Assembly: GCA_025352765.1 (NCBI GenBank)
Contig: JANXSI010000477.1
Span: 1-16,027 of the forward strand
Source of the DNA: Devosia sp.
Lineage (GTDB): Bacteria > Pseudomonadota > Alphaproteobacteria > Rhizobiales > Devosiaceae
DNA: 16,027 nucleotides
Direction: 5' to 3'
The notes beneath the pieces were generated by a model. That model worked only from the letters and a program-made list of their open reading frames with translations. It did not search any database and was not told the origin of the DNA. The first letter of the stretch is position 1, and the number at the start of each line of letters is the position of its first letter. Both the position numbers and the translations under genes were made by a program. Below are positions 1 through 7,250 of this stretch, piece after piece.

Positions 1-186
1 CCGCATCATCAGTTCCGGATCGATCGAGGGGCGGCCGATGGTGCTGTAGAACGGCTTCAGCTCGGATCGCACCCGCTCAAGGTCGAGGAACCGATCGATG
101 CGCCGCAGCAGGTGATCGGCTGGCACATGGTCATCGAGGCAGAACTCGTAGAACAGCTGCGTCGGCTCGACCTGCATCCCCATCAT
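1..186 (-). mobile_element. IS1182-type transposase, N-terminal 62 residues (runs off left edge)
   Basis: The minus strand gives an open frame from ATG 186 to the window edge, beginning MMGMQVEPTQLFYEF and containing HVPADHLLRRID, SELKPFYSTIGRPSIDPELM. This is the N-terminal (DUF772-like) segment of IS1182/IS5-superfamily transposases, where the phrase 'GRPSIDPELM' is highly characteristic. A good ribosome binding site (AGGAGGG, about 7 nt upstream) precedes the ATG. The DDE catalytic residues would lie beyond the edge and cannot be judged. An internal ATG at 177 is also possible. The protein would catalyse cut-and-paste movement of its own element, and the element's end should lie a short way to the right, near 250-270. 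Sure of the family group, unsure whether the copy is intact. Confidence 0.85.
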
Positions 187-267
187 CGTCGCACCCTCCT
201 GCATCAACTGCAGAACGGAACCACGACAACGGCTCTCGATCAATCGCGGACTAAATCAACACAATCC
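187..267 (-). other. Untranslated leader and probable terminal end of the IS1182-type element
   Basis: Between the transposase start and about 267 there is a short leader. Read on the minus strand it opens with GGATTGTGTTGATTTAGTC (267-249), which resembles the terminal inverted-repeat style of IS1182-family elements. The other end is outside the window, so neither the inverted repeat nor a target duplication can be confirmed. The exact boundary is an inference. Confidence 0.35.
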
Positions 268-373
268 GCCAAAAGCGGTCTTCCGTGACGCGGTAGGCTG
301 ACGGTCAAACGGACAGCCTTTCTCTAGGCAGTGGGTGGGCGCGCCCACTGCGTCAGAGCGTCTGCGGAGCTGC

Positions 374-709
374 TCAGCCGTAGCAAAATTTGGCTGTATT
401 AGGGAAAACGCAGGGGGGTGGGTTCCACTCGCCGCCAAGGCCGCCCGGAAAGCCTAGGCCGCCGTTCTGGCCGCCATCGGGGCCGGTGCCCTCAGGCGAA
501 CCATCGTCGCAGTTGCCATAGTACTTGCAATCGTCGTCGCCGGGCGGACTGTCGGGCAGCCGCGTCGTGTTGACCGACGGAAGCGACGGACCGGGATGCG
601 GATTGATGCAGTTGGGCCCGCCGTATTTGCAGATCGCCCAGGCGGGCGTCGTGCCGATGGCGAGGAGGACGATGGAGGCAGTGATAAGGCGTCGCGGTAT
701 GGAAGACAT
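374..709 (-). CDS. Small secreted cysteine-rich Gly/Pro-rich protein, unknown function
   Basis: 111 residues. The start ATG 709 has GGAGAG six bases upstream, which favours it over the overlapping longer frames on the same strand. Residues 1-25 form a clear Sec signal peptide: MSSIPRR, a hydrophobic stretch (ITASIVLLAIGTTP), then an AWA cleavage site. The mature part of about 86 residues has six cysteines. Two short related segments (CKYGGPNC and CKYYGNC) lie either side of a proline-rich stretch, followed by a Gly-rich run (about 70-92) and a final C-x8-C pair. This suggests a disulfide-bonded periplasmic or secreted peptide. I do not recognise the family. It stands alone between two insertion-sequence remnants with no partner gene, so context gives no function. 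Confidence 0.6.
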   Translation of the reverse strand: MSSIPRRLITASIVLLAIGTTPAWAICKYGGPNCINPHPGPSLPSVNTTRLPDSPPGDDDCKYYGNCDDGSPEGTGPDGGQNGGLGFPGGLGGEWNPPPCVFPNTAKFCYG

Positions 710-1227
710 GTGGGGCTCTCCATAGGTTTGCCGCTTGCGTGCGGTTGACCGGGACGATGGAGGTCGCGACGTGAACTCCCACTGAATGAGCGGGTCAGAA
801 TGGCTTTAAAACGTCGCCGACCGTCACGACCGCATCGGGCCACAACCGGCCGTCGATCAAAGTCCTAGTCGCACCAATTGCCGCCGCCGAACCGCTCAGC
901 CTCCATCGCCCCAACATCGTCTATGGGGGTGATGTCCGCTGAGGGCAATGAGTGGACGGCTCCGTGTTGGCAAGAGCTTTGTTGACCTGATGCACTGTTC
1001 CAGTGTCAGGCCTTTGGATGCGGCACTCGACGAGCCACTGGCCATAATTCTCACCGCAGATCGGGTCCCGGTCAAAAAGCTCGCGCTCAAGGCGCCCTGG
1101 CCCAAATCGGGGTGTCGTGGTCCGTGGACCGACTGGCGTGGGTGCGTTACGGGTCTTTGCTCCTCCAACGTGGTGACGCGGATCGCTCCGCGTGTTCCGT
1201 TTCCTATGCTGGCGACGTCGCTCGGTA
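710..1227. other. Gene-free stretch next to the IS110 relic
   Basis: About 520 bp without a convincing gene. Open frames exist on both strands (for example a plus-strand frame from 948 and minus-strand frames downstream of the IS110 relic), but they have no recognisable domain or good ribosome binding site and shadow each other. The part from about 1227 down to 1100 may be further decayed transposase: a minus-strand stretch reading VTTLEEQRPV loosely resembles the segment that follows the N-domain in IS110 proteins. That resemblance is too weak to annotate. Confidence 0.4.
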
Positions 1228-1536
1228 CGCGACACTGCCTCGCAGATCGCCTCGCCAGCTGCCGCGTCGTTCTTGTTGGGCTTGACGTAGGGATTAGCAT
1301 AGCGCGGCGGCATCAGCCGTACTTCGTGCCCGAGCTTCCTCAGCTCTCGTGCCCAGTGGTGTGCGGTGGCGCACGCTTCGATGCCGATCAGGCAGGGCCT
1401 CAGCCCGGTAAAGAACTGCAAAACCTGCCGGCGCTTCAACTGCCGGCGACCGACAATCTCGCAGCTTCACTGATGGCATGGACCTGGAACGCCGACTTCG
1501 GGATGTACAATCCCGACTGTGGCAATCTCAGTTGTG
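1228..1536 (-). pseudogene. IS110-family transposase remnant (frameshifted N-terminal RuvC-like domain)
   Basis: Minus-strand pieces rebuild the N-terminal domain of an IS110-family (DEDD) transposase. TTEIATVGI is followed after one extra base (about 1507) by the expected D-I-PKSAFQVHAI. A lost base near 1460 then shifts the frame to GRRQLKRRQVLQFFTG, LIGIEACATAHHWARELRKL, GHEVRLMPPRY and PYVKPNKNDAAAGEAICEAV. The invariant 'NDAADAEAI' block reads NDAAAGEAI, so one of the acidic catalytic positions is Ala. Two frameshifts, a lost catalytic residue and no C-terminal Ser domain mean the element is dead. It records an earlier insertion next to the secreted-protein gene. Confidence 0.85.
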
Positions 1537-1723
1537 GGGGGCTCCTCTCTGCGGTCCCAAAACACCGCAGGTGGCATATCGCGATGCCGGCGGAGGAGCC
1601 GTCCGAAGCATCAATAGCAGTCCTTCGTGTCGATACGCTTTGCGCCCAAAGCTGGTAACCGCATTAGGACTAACGTTCAGAACAGGAGCGTCCGCCGACT
1701 TTCACATACCGCTCTAGGTAAGC

Positions 1724-1737
1724 GACCTTAGAAGGTC
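1724..1737. repeat. Short perfect inverted repeat downstream of the DUF2306 gene
   Basis: GACCTT-AG-AAGGTC forms a 6-bp perfect stem with a 2-nt centre, about 55 bp past the DUF2306 stop codon. There is no U-tract on either side, so it is not a standard intrinsic terminator. The 2-nt centre is too small for an RNA loop without opening a pair. It could be a protein-binding palindrome or chance. Confidence 0.2.
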
Positions 1738-1792
1738 CAGTTTAAGTTCAATCCAAGCTCAACGGCCCGTCTGATACGCGATAGCGTGGCGC

Positions 1793-2404
1793 TCAGGAGA
1801 CGTGGCGTCGCAGTGCGTGAAGATGCAGCCAGGTTGCGGTGGCAACAAGCGGCAGGCCCCAGGCGATCCAGGCATCGAGAGCATAGAACGTCTCGAAATG
1901 TCTGGGGACGCCGACCATTTTCCAGAGTCCCAGATAGACCCGAAAGAATACGGCCCCCGAGGTGACAGCCGCCATCATGAGCATCGCGGCGCGGTGCGCA
2001 AAAAGACGACGGCGGCGGATGCTCCAGATGCCGCAGGCCAGTAACGTAATCCACACCAGGCCCTGGGCGGCGAATCCGGCAGCGGACATATTGGTGACCG
2101 GCAGGACCAGCGCGACCGGGATGGCGGTCACGCCAGCGATTGCAATATCGACCGCTGCGATGCGGCCGACGAGACGATGCCACCGTGTGCCGCGGAGGTA
2201 CAAGACCAGCGGGATCAGCAGCAACGCCGCGCCACCCGTGACCATGTGAACGGGAAAAATAACGGGCAGCGCTTCAAGTTTTACCGCCAGCGCTTCAGGA
2301 AACCCCTCGTTGTCATAACTTTCCGAAATGCCGCGCACGGCAACATAAGTGACAAAAATGCCTGCGGGCGCTAACATCAGCCATCGCCAAACACCCCCAA
2401 TCAT
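1793..2404 (-). CDS. DUF2306-type integral membrane protein
   Basis: 203 residues from ATG 2404, which has AAGGGTAG about six bases upstream. A start at 2437 would add 11 residues and overlap the divergent gene's start codon. About six hydrophobic segments are visible (roughly 5-24, 45-71, 85-103, 112-128, 137-160, 180-198). Conserved-looking polar residues lie in or beside the membrane: PVHMVTGG with His53, WHRLVGR with His76, AHRAAMLM with His137, and FFRVYLG. This His-Arg pattern matches the DUF2306 predicted membrane protein family, whose biochemical role is unknown. The histidines could bind haem or metal, but that is inference. The neighbour is a divergent secreted-protein gene only about 31 bp away. 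Usual family length is close to 200, so the gene looks intact. Confidence 0.75.
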   Translation of the reverse strand: MIGGVWRWLMLAPAGIFVTYVAVRGISESYDNEGFPEALAVKLEALPVIFPVHMVTGGAALLLIPLVLYLRGTRWHRLVGRIAAVDIAIAGVTAIPVALVLPVTNMSAAGFAAQGLVWITLLACGIWSIRRRRLFAHRAAMLMMAAVTSGAVFFRVYLGLWKMVGVPRHFETFYALDAWIAWGLPLVATATWLHLHALRRHVS

Positions 2405-2435
2405 TGGGCTACCCTTATCCACGTCGGAGTTCACC

Positions 2436-2900
2436 ATGGCACACCGCGGCTACGCTATCGCAGGCCTTACCGTCGGCCTAGCCTTCAGCCTGAGCGGAAG
2501 TTTGGCCTATGCCGGAACAACTCAGTATTATGGGCGCTGGACGGTGAGCGACGACAAACCGGTCTATTCTTCCCGGGGCATCCTCTACAAAACAATCGAC
2601 CTCGCCCCATGCGGTAACGATTTCTGCGGCGTCTCCGTGGCCGACGACCACTCCTGCGGTCCGGTCCTATTTCGTTTCCTGACCACGCACGCCGACGACG
2701 AAGAGCTGACCGGCCATGGCAAGTGGGGCAATGGGAAGAAGAAGATGCAAATGGGGTACGTCGAGCCCGACGGCGCGGCGCCTTACATGTACATTGGCCT
2801 CGGGTCCGACGACATGGACTTGTCCGGCCGTGAGGGCAGCATTCCAACCTTCCAGGCGAACTACGCGCGGAGCGGGGATGCCACCTGCACCACGAAGTAG
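2436..2900 (+). CDS. Secreted protein with DUF2147-like features
   Basis: 154 residues from ATG 2436, preceded by GGAG about seven bases upstream. An upstream in-frame start at 2349 would sit inside the divergent gene and would bury the signal peptide. Residues 1-26 are a Sec signal peptide ending in LAYA before GTTQYYG. The mature protein begins with a GRW motif and has an APCGNDFCGV block (Cys59, Cys64), a third Cys at 74 and one at 151, and a long acidic-to-basic middle. The 'G-x-W ... CG-xx-x-CG' layout recalls DUF2147 periplasmic proteins, but the match is loose. Predicted periplasmic or secreted, role unknown. It is transcribed away from the DUF2306 gene, and its promoter must lie within that gene's 5' end. 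Confidence 0.65.
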   Translation: MAHRGYAIAGLTVGLAFSLSGSLAYAGTTQYYGRWTVSDDKPVYSSRGILYKTIDLAPCGNDFCGVSVADDHSCGPVLFRFLTTHADDEELTGHGKWGNGKKKMQMGYVEPDGAAPYMYIGLGSDDMDLSGREGSIPTFQANYARSGDATCTTK

Positions 2901-2971
2901 GCCCACATCACTCCGGTTCGGCACGCTATCGGCCCAGCGCTCTCGCGGAATGCGCCAGAAGGCGTTCTGGT

Positions 2972-3011
2972 CTGGTCGATGACTCGAGGCACTGGTCGAT
3001 GACTTGAGGCA
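2972..3011. repeat. Two-copy 20-bp tandem repeat
   Basis: The unit CTGGTCGATGACTCGAGGCA (2972-2991) is followed directly by a second copy (2992-3011) differing at one base (C to T). A third copy starts with CTGG and then diverges. The repeat lies about 70 bp after the stop of the secreted-protein gene. Confidence 0.8.
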
Positions 3012-3842
3012 CTGGGCGCTGACCTTGGCCTGCGGGTCGGACATGGTGACGGCCTGCGTCGGCGCCACGAGCATCACCACTGCAGATGATAGCCGTCGGG
3101 CACGCCCTAGAGCGCCGCCATAAGCGGTCATCTCGGCATTGGTGGTGGCAAGCGACGCGCGCAGACTTCCAGCATGTTGTCGATCATGACCGAACGCCCA
3201 GCCCCTGCCGGCCATGACCTGAGGGAGCTGGAGCTGCGAAGCTTCCTCCGCGAGTGTGCTCAAGCGTGAATTCCGCCGCACCGGTGATCGGACCGTGCTT
3301 GAGGCATACCGAAGAATCCGGGCTACGGTGCCTATGGGCGGTGAACATAAGACGTCGCCAGTGCGCCTCTTGTGGATTGCGCCACCGCGGCGAAGCGAAT
3401 GCCGGCAATCGGCCCGTTTGTTGATTGCCCGAAGAGCGAGCGACGTCGCGCCCACCATCGCGAGGGCATCCGGCCTCGCGCTATGGGCTTCGCCAGCTTT
3501 GGCACACCGCCGCTTCGCCGTGAGAAGCCTCGGAACTCTCCGGCGCAGACCATCGGCAACCTGCAAGCCTTCAGGATGGAGGCGCGGAACAGCGTCGCGC
3601 GCGCCCCAGGGGGTCCCGGCGTCCGGGCTGTAAGCGCCATCTGGAACTTCGCCTTCCGCACGTCGAGCCCGCTCGATTGTAGTCTGGGGTTCTGCCTCCG
3701 GTCTCGGGAGGGGGAAATGCACTTCACACCCATTGGCCTTCAGGCGGCCTCAGCGGCCCCGGGCGGTCCCGGGTCTGTGGGCGGATGCACGATAATGCGG
3801 GATCTCGATCGCAAGCCCGATGCCCATTAGAAAAGGCGACAT

Positions 3843-3871
3843 GGGGAATGTCCCCTTGAGGGCACCTCAAG
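3843..3871. other. Two abutting hairpin-forming sequences
   Basis: GGGGA-ATG-TCCCC (3843-3855) and CTTGAGG-GCA-CCTCAAG (3855-3871) are perfect 5-bp and 7-bp inverted repeats with 3-nt loops. They share one base, so in RNA one or both could fold with slight fraying. No T-run follows, so this is not a typical intrinsic terminator. It lies about 230 bp before the first glycosyltransferase gene and could be part of its leader or a small RNA. Both are inferences. Confidence 0.4.
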
Positions 3872-4102
3872 CTGCACCCTTTCGGTTGTTGCCTCGGCGG
3901 TCTGCCCCAGTCTGTTGGCGCTCCCCGCCTCGCCGCTCCGCCGGCCACAAGAATACCTGATCACCTGCAATGAAACTGCAGATGGCGGGCGCAGGCCTAG
4001 AGACACGTGGCGCGATGCCTCGATGACGGAAACGACGCCGAGGCCACATCGCTGCTTGCGCCCGCGGCCAGACGTGTCCCATAGCAGGGAGGGTCGCACC
4101 TC

Positions 4103-5551
4103 GTGAAATGGACGATGTTTAGTCGGGTTCGGACAGGGACAGGGTCGTTCAAGCCACGCGCCGCCCGACTGCTGCCGCCCGCAATGCGGCGGGTATTGGC
4201 GGGAGCATTGTATTTCCTCGGCGGGCCGTGGCTCTGGCAAGACCCATCGTATCAACGCTGGAACAGGCGACGCTACGCAGCACGTGCCGTGACGCCCGGG
4301 GTCAAGCTGATCGACGACAGCGAGCTTGAGCGGGAGCTCACACGGCTGACATTCGAGAATGTCTCGATGCCCGTTCTCAGCATCCTAATCGCCACATTCG
4401 GCAATCTGCGTCAGGTGGTAGGGTGCCTGCGCTCGATTGCTGCCCATCCACCCTCCGTCCCATATGAAGTCATCGTTGTGGACGACGCCTCGCAAAAGCC
4501 GGAGATGGCAGTCTTGGCCATGGTTCCCGGTCTCCACTATGCGAGCAACACCCAGAATCTAGGTTACCTGCGGAGCGTGAACGCCGGCAGTCGCCTCGCG
4601 AAAGGTGAATATCTGTGGCTGTTGAACGACGACACGATCGTAACAGGAGGCGCGGCGGATGCGTTACTGGACGCGGTTGGAAAAAATCATCCGCGCACCA
4701 TCGCGGGATCTCGTCTGCTGAACCTCGATGGAACGGTACAGGAAGCCGGAAGCACTGTCTGGCGGGATGGCACTGCTACCAATATTGGAAGTGGCTCCGA
4801 CTACGGGGATGCCACGACCCGATATACCCACGAGGTCGACTACTGCTCGGGAGCATCCCTAATGCTCCGCACCACCGACTTCACCAGCTCGGGTGGCTTC
4901 GATGAGCAGTTCGCGCCCGCCTACTACGAGGACACCGACCTGGCCTTTACGGTGCGCAAGCGCGGGGGACGCGTGTTCGTCGTTCCGAGTTCAGTGGTGT
5001 TCCACTTAGGTGGCGCCTCCTATGGCCGCGCAGCATCCCGCCATCTGCTGGCGGAGAACCGCCGTCGCTTTACCGAGAAATGGCGCACGGTCCTCGAAAC
5101 CGAGCACTTCCGACCTGGGTCCCGCACGTTTCTTGCACGCGATCGCGCGGCGCATCGCCAGGTAGTCCTACTGCTGGCGAAGCCAGGCACGAGCGTTCAG
5201 CTCCCGGCTCAGGTCGAGGCCCTCCTCATTGACCTGAAGAACCAGGATGTAGCGGTGAAGTTGTGGCTGGACGGGGTAGTCGAGGAAGGTCTCATCGACC
5301 GGCTGGGCGGGCGCGGGATCGAACTGGTTTCGGCCAACCGAGACGTACACCTCGATCGCTGGCTCATGCAGCATGGCCGGGCTCTTGGCCTTGTCATTGT
5401 GTCAAGCGAAGTCAGCCGGCCGGTATTCCAATCTCTAGAGCGGCATTTCGCTGGCCCAGTGTTGCAGTTGGGGCGTGGCCAAATGCAACTGCCGTCCCTC
5501 GACTATTTGCCATTCGGTTCGCCGTCGGACCGGCCGGACGCGGTTCATTAG
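4103..5551 (+). CDS. GT2-family glycosyltransferase with degenerate C-terminal Rossmann-like domain
   Basis: 482 residues. The GTG start at 4103 has GGGAGGG about ten bases upstream, and ATG 4115 is an alternative. Residues 1-89 are a basic leader with a short hydrophobic patch. The GT2 GT-A domain spans about 90-330: VLSILIATFG, VVDDAS (125-130), NTQNLGYLRSVN, LNDD (174-177, the metal/nucleotide 'DxD-like' site), CSGASLMLR and YYEDTDL (274-280, acidic catalytic region). This layout is usual for rhamnosyl- or galactofuranosyltransferase-like enzymes, but the donor sugar cannot be told. Residues 353-455 resemble the N-half of a GT-B domain (a strand, an 'LGxxVxxW' helix-strand unit, a 'LVIVSSEVSRPVF' strand), with no C-half. 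Cytoplasmic, probably membrane-associated. Its stop overlaps by 4 bp the convergent gene's stop. Confidence 0.85.
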   Translation: MKWTMFSRVRTGTGSFKPRAARLLPPAMRRVLAGALYFLGGPWLWQDPSYQRWNRRRYAARAVTPGVKLIDDSELERELTRLTFENVSMPVLSILIATFGNLRQVVGCLRSIAAHPPSVPYEVIVVDDASQKPEMAVLAMVPGLHYASNTQNLGYLRSVNAGSRLAKGEYLWLLNDDTIVTGGAADALLDAVGKNHPRTIAGSRLLNLDGTVQEAGSTVWRDGTATNIGSGSDYGDATTRYTHEVDYCSGASLMLRTTDFTSSGGFDEQFAPAYYEDTDLAFTVRKRGGRVFVVPSSVVFHLGGASYGRAASRHLLAENRRRFTEKWRTVLETEHFRPGSRTFLARDRAAHRQVVLLLAKPGTSVQLPAQVEALLIDLKNQDVAVKLWLDGVVEEGLIDRLGGRGIELVSANRDVHLDRWLMQHGRALGLVIVSSEVSRPVFQSLERHFAGPVLQLGRGQMQLPSLDYLPFGSPSDRPDAVH

Positions 5552-6309
5552 CGTAGCACCGTGCCAAATGACCGTCGCAGACGCCGCATAACTCGGGTGC
5601 CAAACGTGGGAGGCAAGTTGAGGTGGCGGTACGACGCGTGCTTGTAGGTGGCGCGCAAATAACCGTGTCGGCGCATCCAGGAATCGACCCGCCGCTCGAA
5701 GCCCTGCTGTCCGTATTGCGGATAGCGGGCAGAGGCAGGATGCTGATGCCCCAAGATCGGACCGCGAAAATCGTCGACGCGAACGAGGAAGCATTGGTCG
5801 GAGAACCCGCTGCCGACGAAGAAATCCTCGGTCTCCCAATGCGCCTCGGCTCTTGCCTCGTCGGTGTTGCCGTTCCAAAGGAGGTTGGCGACCTTTATCC
5901 GCGGGTCGGATTCCATCAGCTGCAGAGCGGCGGGAATCCAGGCATGTGTCGCCGTCGGCATGCAGTCACTCATGAAGTACAGCAGGTATTCGCACCCGGT
6001 GATGTGCAGCCCGACCAACTCGGCAATCGAGTAGCCATAGGCGCCGCCGAGGTCCTCCCGTGTCACACCCATCTCGGCCATGGCTTTCTCGGCGTACCCC
6101 TCGACGACGACACGCGAGGTCAATAGCCCAGACTCGACGGCCGCATCGGCCAGCCGAAGTGCCGAGGTGTAATCGGCCAGCTCATTGATGAGCACGGTCC
6201 GCTCCTCGAAAGGATAAGCATTGCGCTCAACCAATTGCCTGAGACGGTCGGCACCGAGCACCAGCCGCCAGTCTCGCCGCCAGCAATTGGTCTGGATTGC
6301 TACGCGCAT
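5548..6309 (-). CDS. Probable GT-A-fold glycosyltransferase-like protein
   Basis: 253 residues; the start ATG 6309 lies 5 bp after the preceding gene's stop, with GAGG about ten bases upstream. The opening strand VAIQTNCWRRD, a second strand-helix unit (RTVLINELADYTSALRLADAA), a helix-strand pair ending LLYFMSDCMP (109-118), and a later VGSGFSDQCFLVRVDDFRG are arranged like a GT-A domain. The SDC triplet would occupy the place of the usual DxD motif. The basic C-terminus (RVMRRLRRSFGTVLR) could bind the membrane. It is the last gene of the five-gene minus-strand glycosyltransferase operon, which supports a sugar-transfer role. I cannot name a CAZy family with confidence. Another role in glycan synthesis remains possible. 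Confidence 0.6.
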   Translation of the reverse strand: MRVAIQTNCWRRDWRLVLGADRLRQLVERNAYPFEERTVLINELADYTSALRLADAAVESGLLTSRVVVEGYAEKAMAEMGVTREDLGGAYGYSIAELVGLHITGCEYLLYFMSDCMPTATHAWIPAALQLMESDPRIKVANLLWNGNTDEARAEAHWETEDFFVGSGFSDQCFLVRVDDFRGPILGHQHPASARYPQYGQQGFERRVDSWMRRHGYLRATYKHASYRHLNLPPTFGTRVMRRLRRSFGTVLR

Positions 6310-6314
6310 CGCCG

Positions 6315-7250
6315 CTAACCTCGCCGGTTGAAACGCCCCAGCAGTGATCGCACTCGGCGGATGAGGCCCCTAAGCGGGCCAGGCAGCCCAAGGTAAAGCC
6401 GACCGAGCAGGCTCTCGGTCTGAATTCGTCGCCGAGCCGCCGCGGGGTATCGTTGGGCTACGATCGGCAGCGTGAACGCCTCGTCGAGCGGCGCAGCCCG
6501 CCCCGTACGTTCCCAGTGTATCAGTCCACGCATGATCCGGTCCCAGGCCAGCACGGTAGCCAATGCCGTCGAAAGTTCGCCGTCGCGCGAACTGTCATGA
6601 CGTTGTGCGAAGGCGGCATAGGCTTGACCGACATAGTCCGAAAAGTCGAAGGAGGCGGGATCGGCGTCGTAACTGTCCGTAAGCGCGTATCGCAGCTGTC
6701 GCTCGATGAAACTCTGCAGGTCGGGGTAGTTGCGATGGTGAATATGTACGCAGGGAGGCTCAAGCAGCATCAAACGTCCGCCAAGGACCTCAGGCGGATG
6801 GTGATGCCCGTCGTGCCAGCGCACGAAACCCTTGCGAAACAGACGAACCTGATGGTCCGGGTAGAACTGGCCCCCCTGCACTACCTGACCCGCAATCGTG
6901 TTGTAGCGGGGCAAGGCGAAAGCGTCGAATGCCTCGCCGTGCCGTTCCACAAGTGTGGTGAACTCCTCGGGCGCATCGGCGCTAAGGTACTCGTCGGAAT
7001 CGAGGACCAGCATCCACTCCAGTGCCGCTTCTTCCAGATAGCTGTTGCGGATGGCATCGACCGAAAAGGTCGGATCGATGCTGATGACGCGACACCCAGC
7101 CGCCTCGCATAGCTCGGCCGTGCCATCCGTACTCTTCATGTCCACTATGACGCGCTCGCTCGCCCACTGCGTGGTCGCCAACAGATGCGGCAAGGTTTCG
7201 TATGAGTTGCGGGTGAATACGAGCAGCGAAAGAGCTAGAGGCGCTTTCAT
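6315..7250 (-). CDS. GT2-family glycosyltransferase, WaaE/KdtX-like
   Basis: 311 residues from ATG 7250. The frame is open back to 7418, but 7250 is chosen because it makes the ATGA overlap with the upstream gene's stop and begins right at the first GT-A strand (LALSLLVFTRN). Motifs: VIVDMKSTDGT (34-44, usually 'VDSGSTDGT'), LVLDSDEYLS (81-90, DxD site D84-D86), YPDHQVRLFRK (130-140), and a HIHHRNYPDLQSFIERQLRY segment (169-188). This order is that of the GT2 group containing lipopolysaccharide-core and capsule enzymes such as WaaE/KdtX. Those enzymes add a hexose or heptose from a nucleotide-sugar; the donor here is unknown. Cytoplasmic, with a basic C-terminal tail (RRVRSLLGRFNRRG) likely at the inner membrane. 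Fourth of five co-oriented genes. Confidence 0.82.
   Translation of the reverse strand: MKAPLALSLLVFTRNSYETLPHLLATTQWASERVIVDMKSTDGTAELCEAAGCRVISIDPTFSVDAIRNSYLEEAALEWMLVLDSDEYLSADAPEEFTTLVERHGEAFDAFALPRYNTIAGQVVQGGQFYPDHQVRLFRKGFVRWHDGHHHPPEVLGGRLMLLEPPCVHIHHRNYPDLQSFIERQLRYALTDSYDADPASFDFSDYVGQAYAAFAQRHDSSRDGELSTALATVLAWDRIMRGLIHWERTGRAAPLDEAFTLPIVAQRYPAAARRRIQTESLLGRLYLGLPGPLRGLIRRVRSLLGRFNRRG

Larger units (their letters stand above)
2901..4102. other. About 1.2 kb without a convincing gene
   Basis: Several open frames of 70-350 codons cross this stretch on both strands, but they overlap one another. None has a domain I recognise or a clear ribosome binding site, and the longest (minus, 3722 to 2667) runs antisense into the real secreted-protein gene. 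High G+C alone produces such frames. What can be seen is a 20-bp tandem duplication (2972-3011), a CCCGGG-CGGT-CCCGGG hairpin (3758-3773) and two abutting hairpins (3843-3871). The stretch may hold decayed mobile DNA or a small RNA. Confidence 0.45.

Noticed and set aside
948..1658. Plus-strand open frame of 236 codons
   Set aside because: It lies antisense to the IS110 relic, whose minus-strand pieces give clear family motifs; the plus-strand translation shows none.
2349..2435. Upstream start for the plus-strand secreted protein
   Set aside because: It would bury the signal peptide behind 29 polar residues. ATG 2436 has a properly spaced GGAG.
2667..3722. Long minus-strand open frame of 351 codons
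   Set aside because: It runs antisense into the secreted-protein gene at 2436-2900, has no recognisable domain, is Arg/Ala-rich as expected from a high-G+C shadow, and lacks a good ribosome binding site.
3758..3773. CCCGGG-CGGT-CCCGGG as an intrinsic terminator
   Set aside because: No T-run on either side and no gene ends just before it on either strand.
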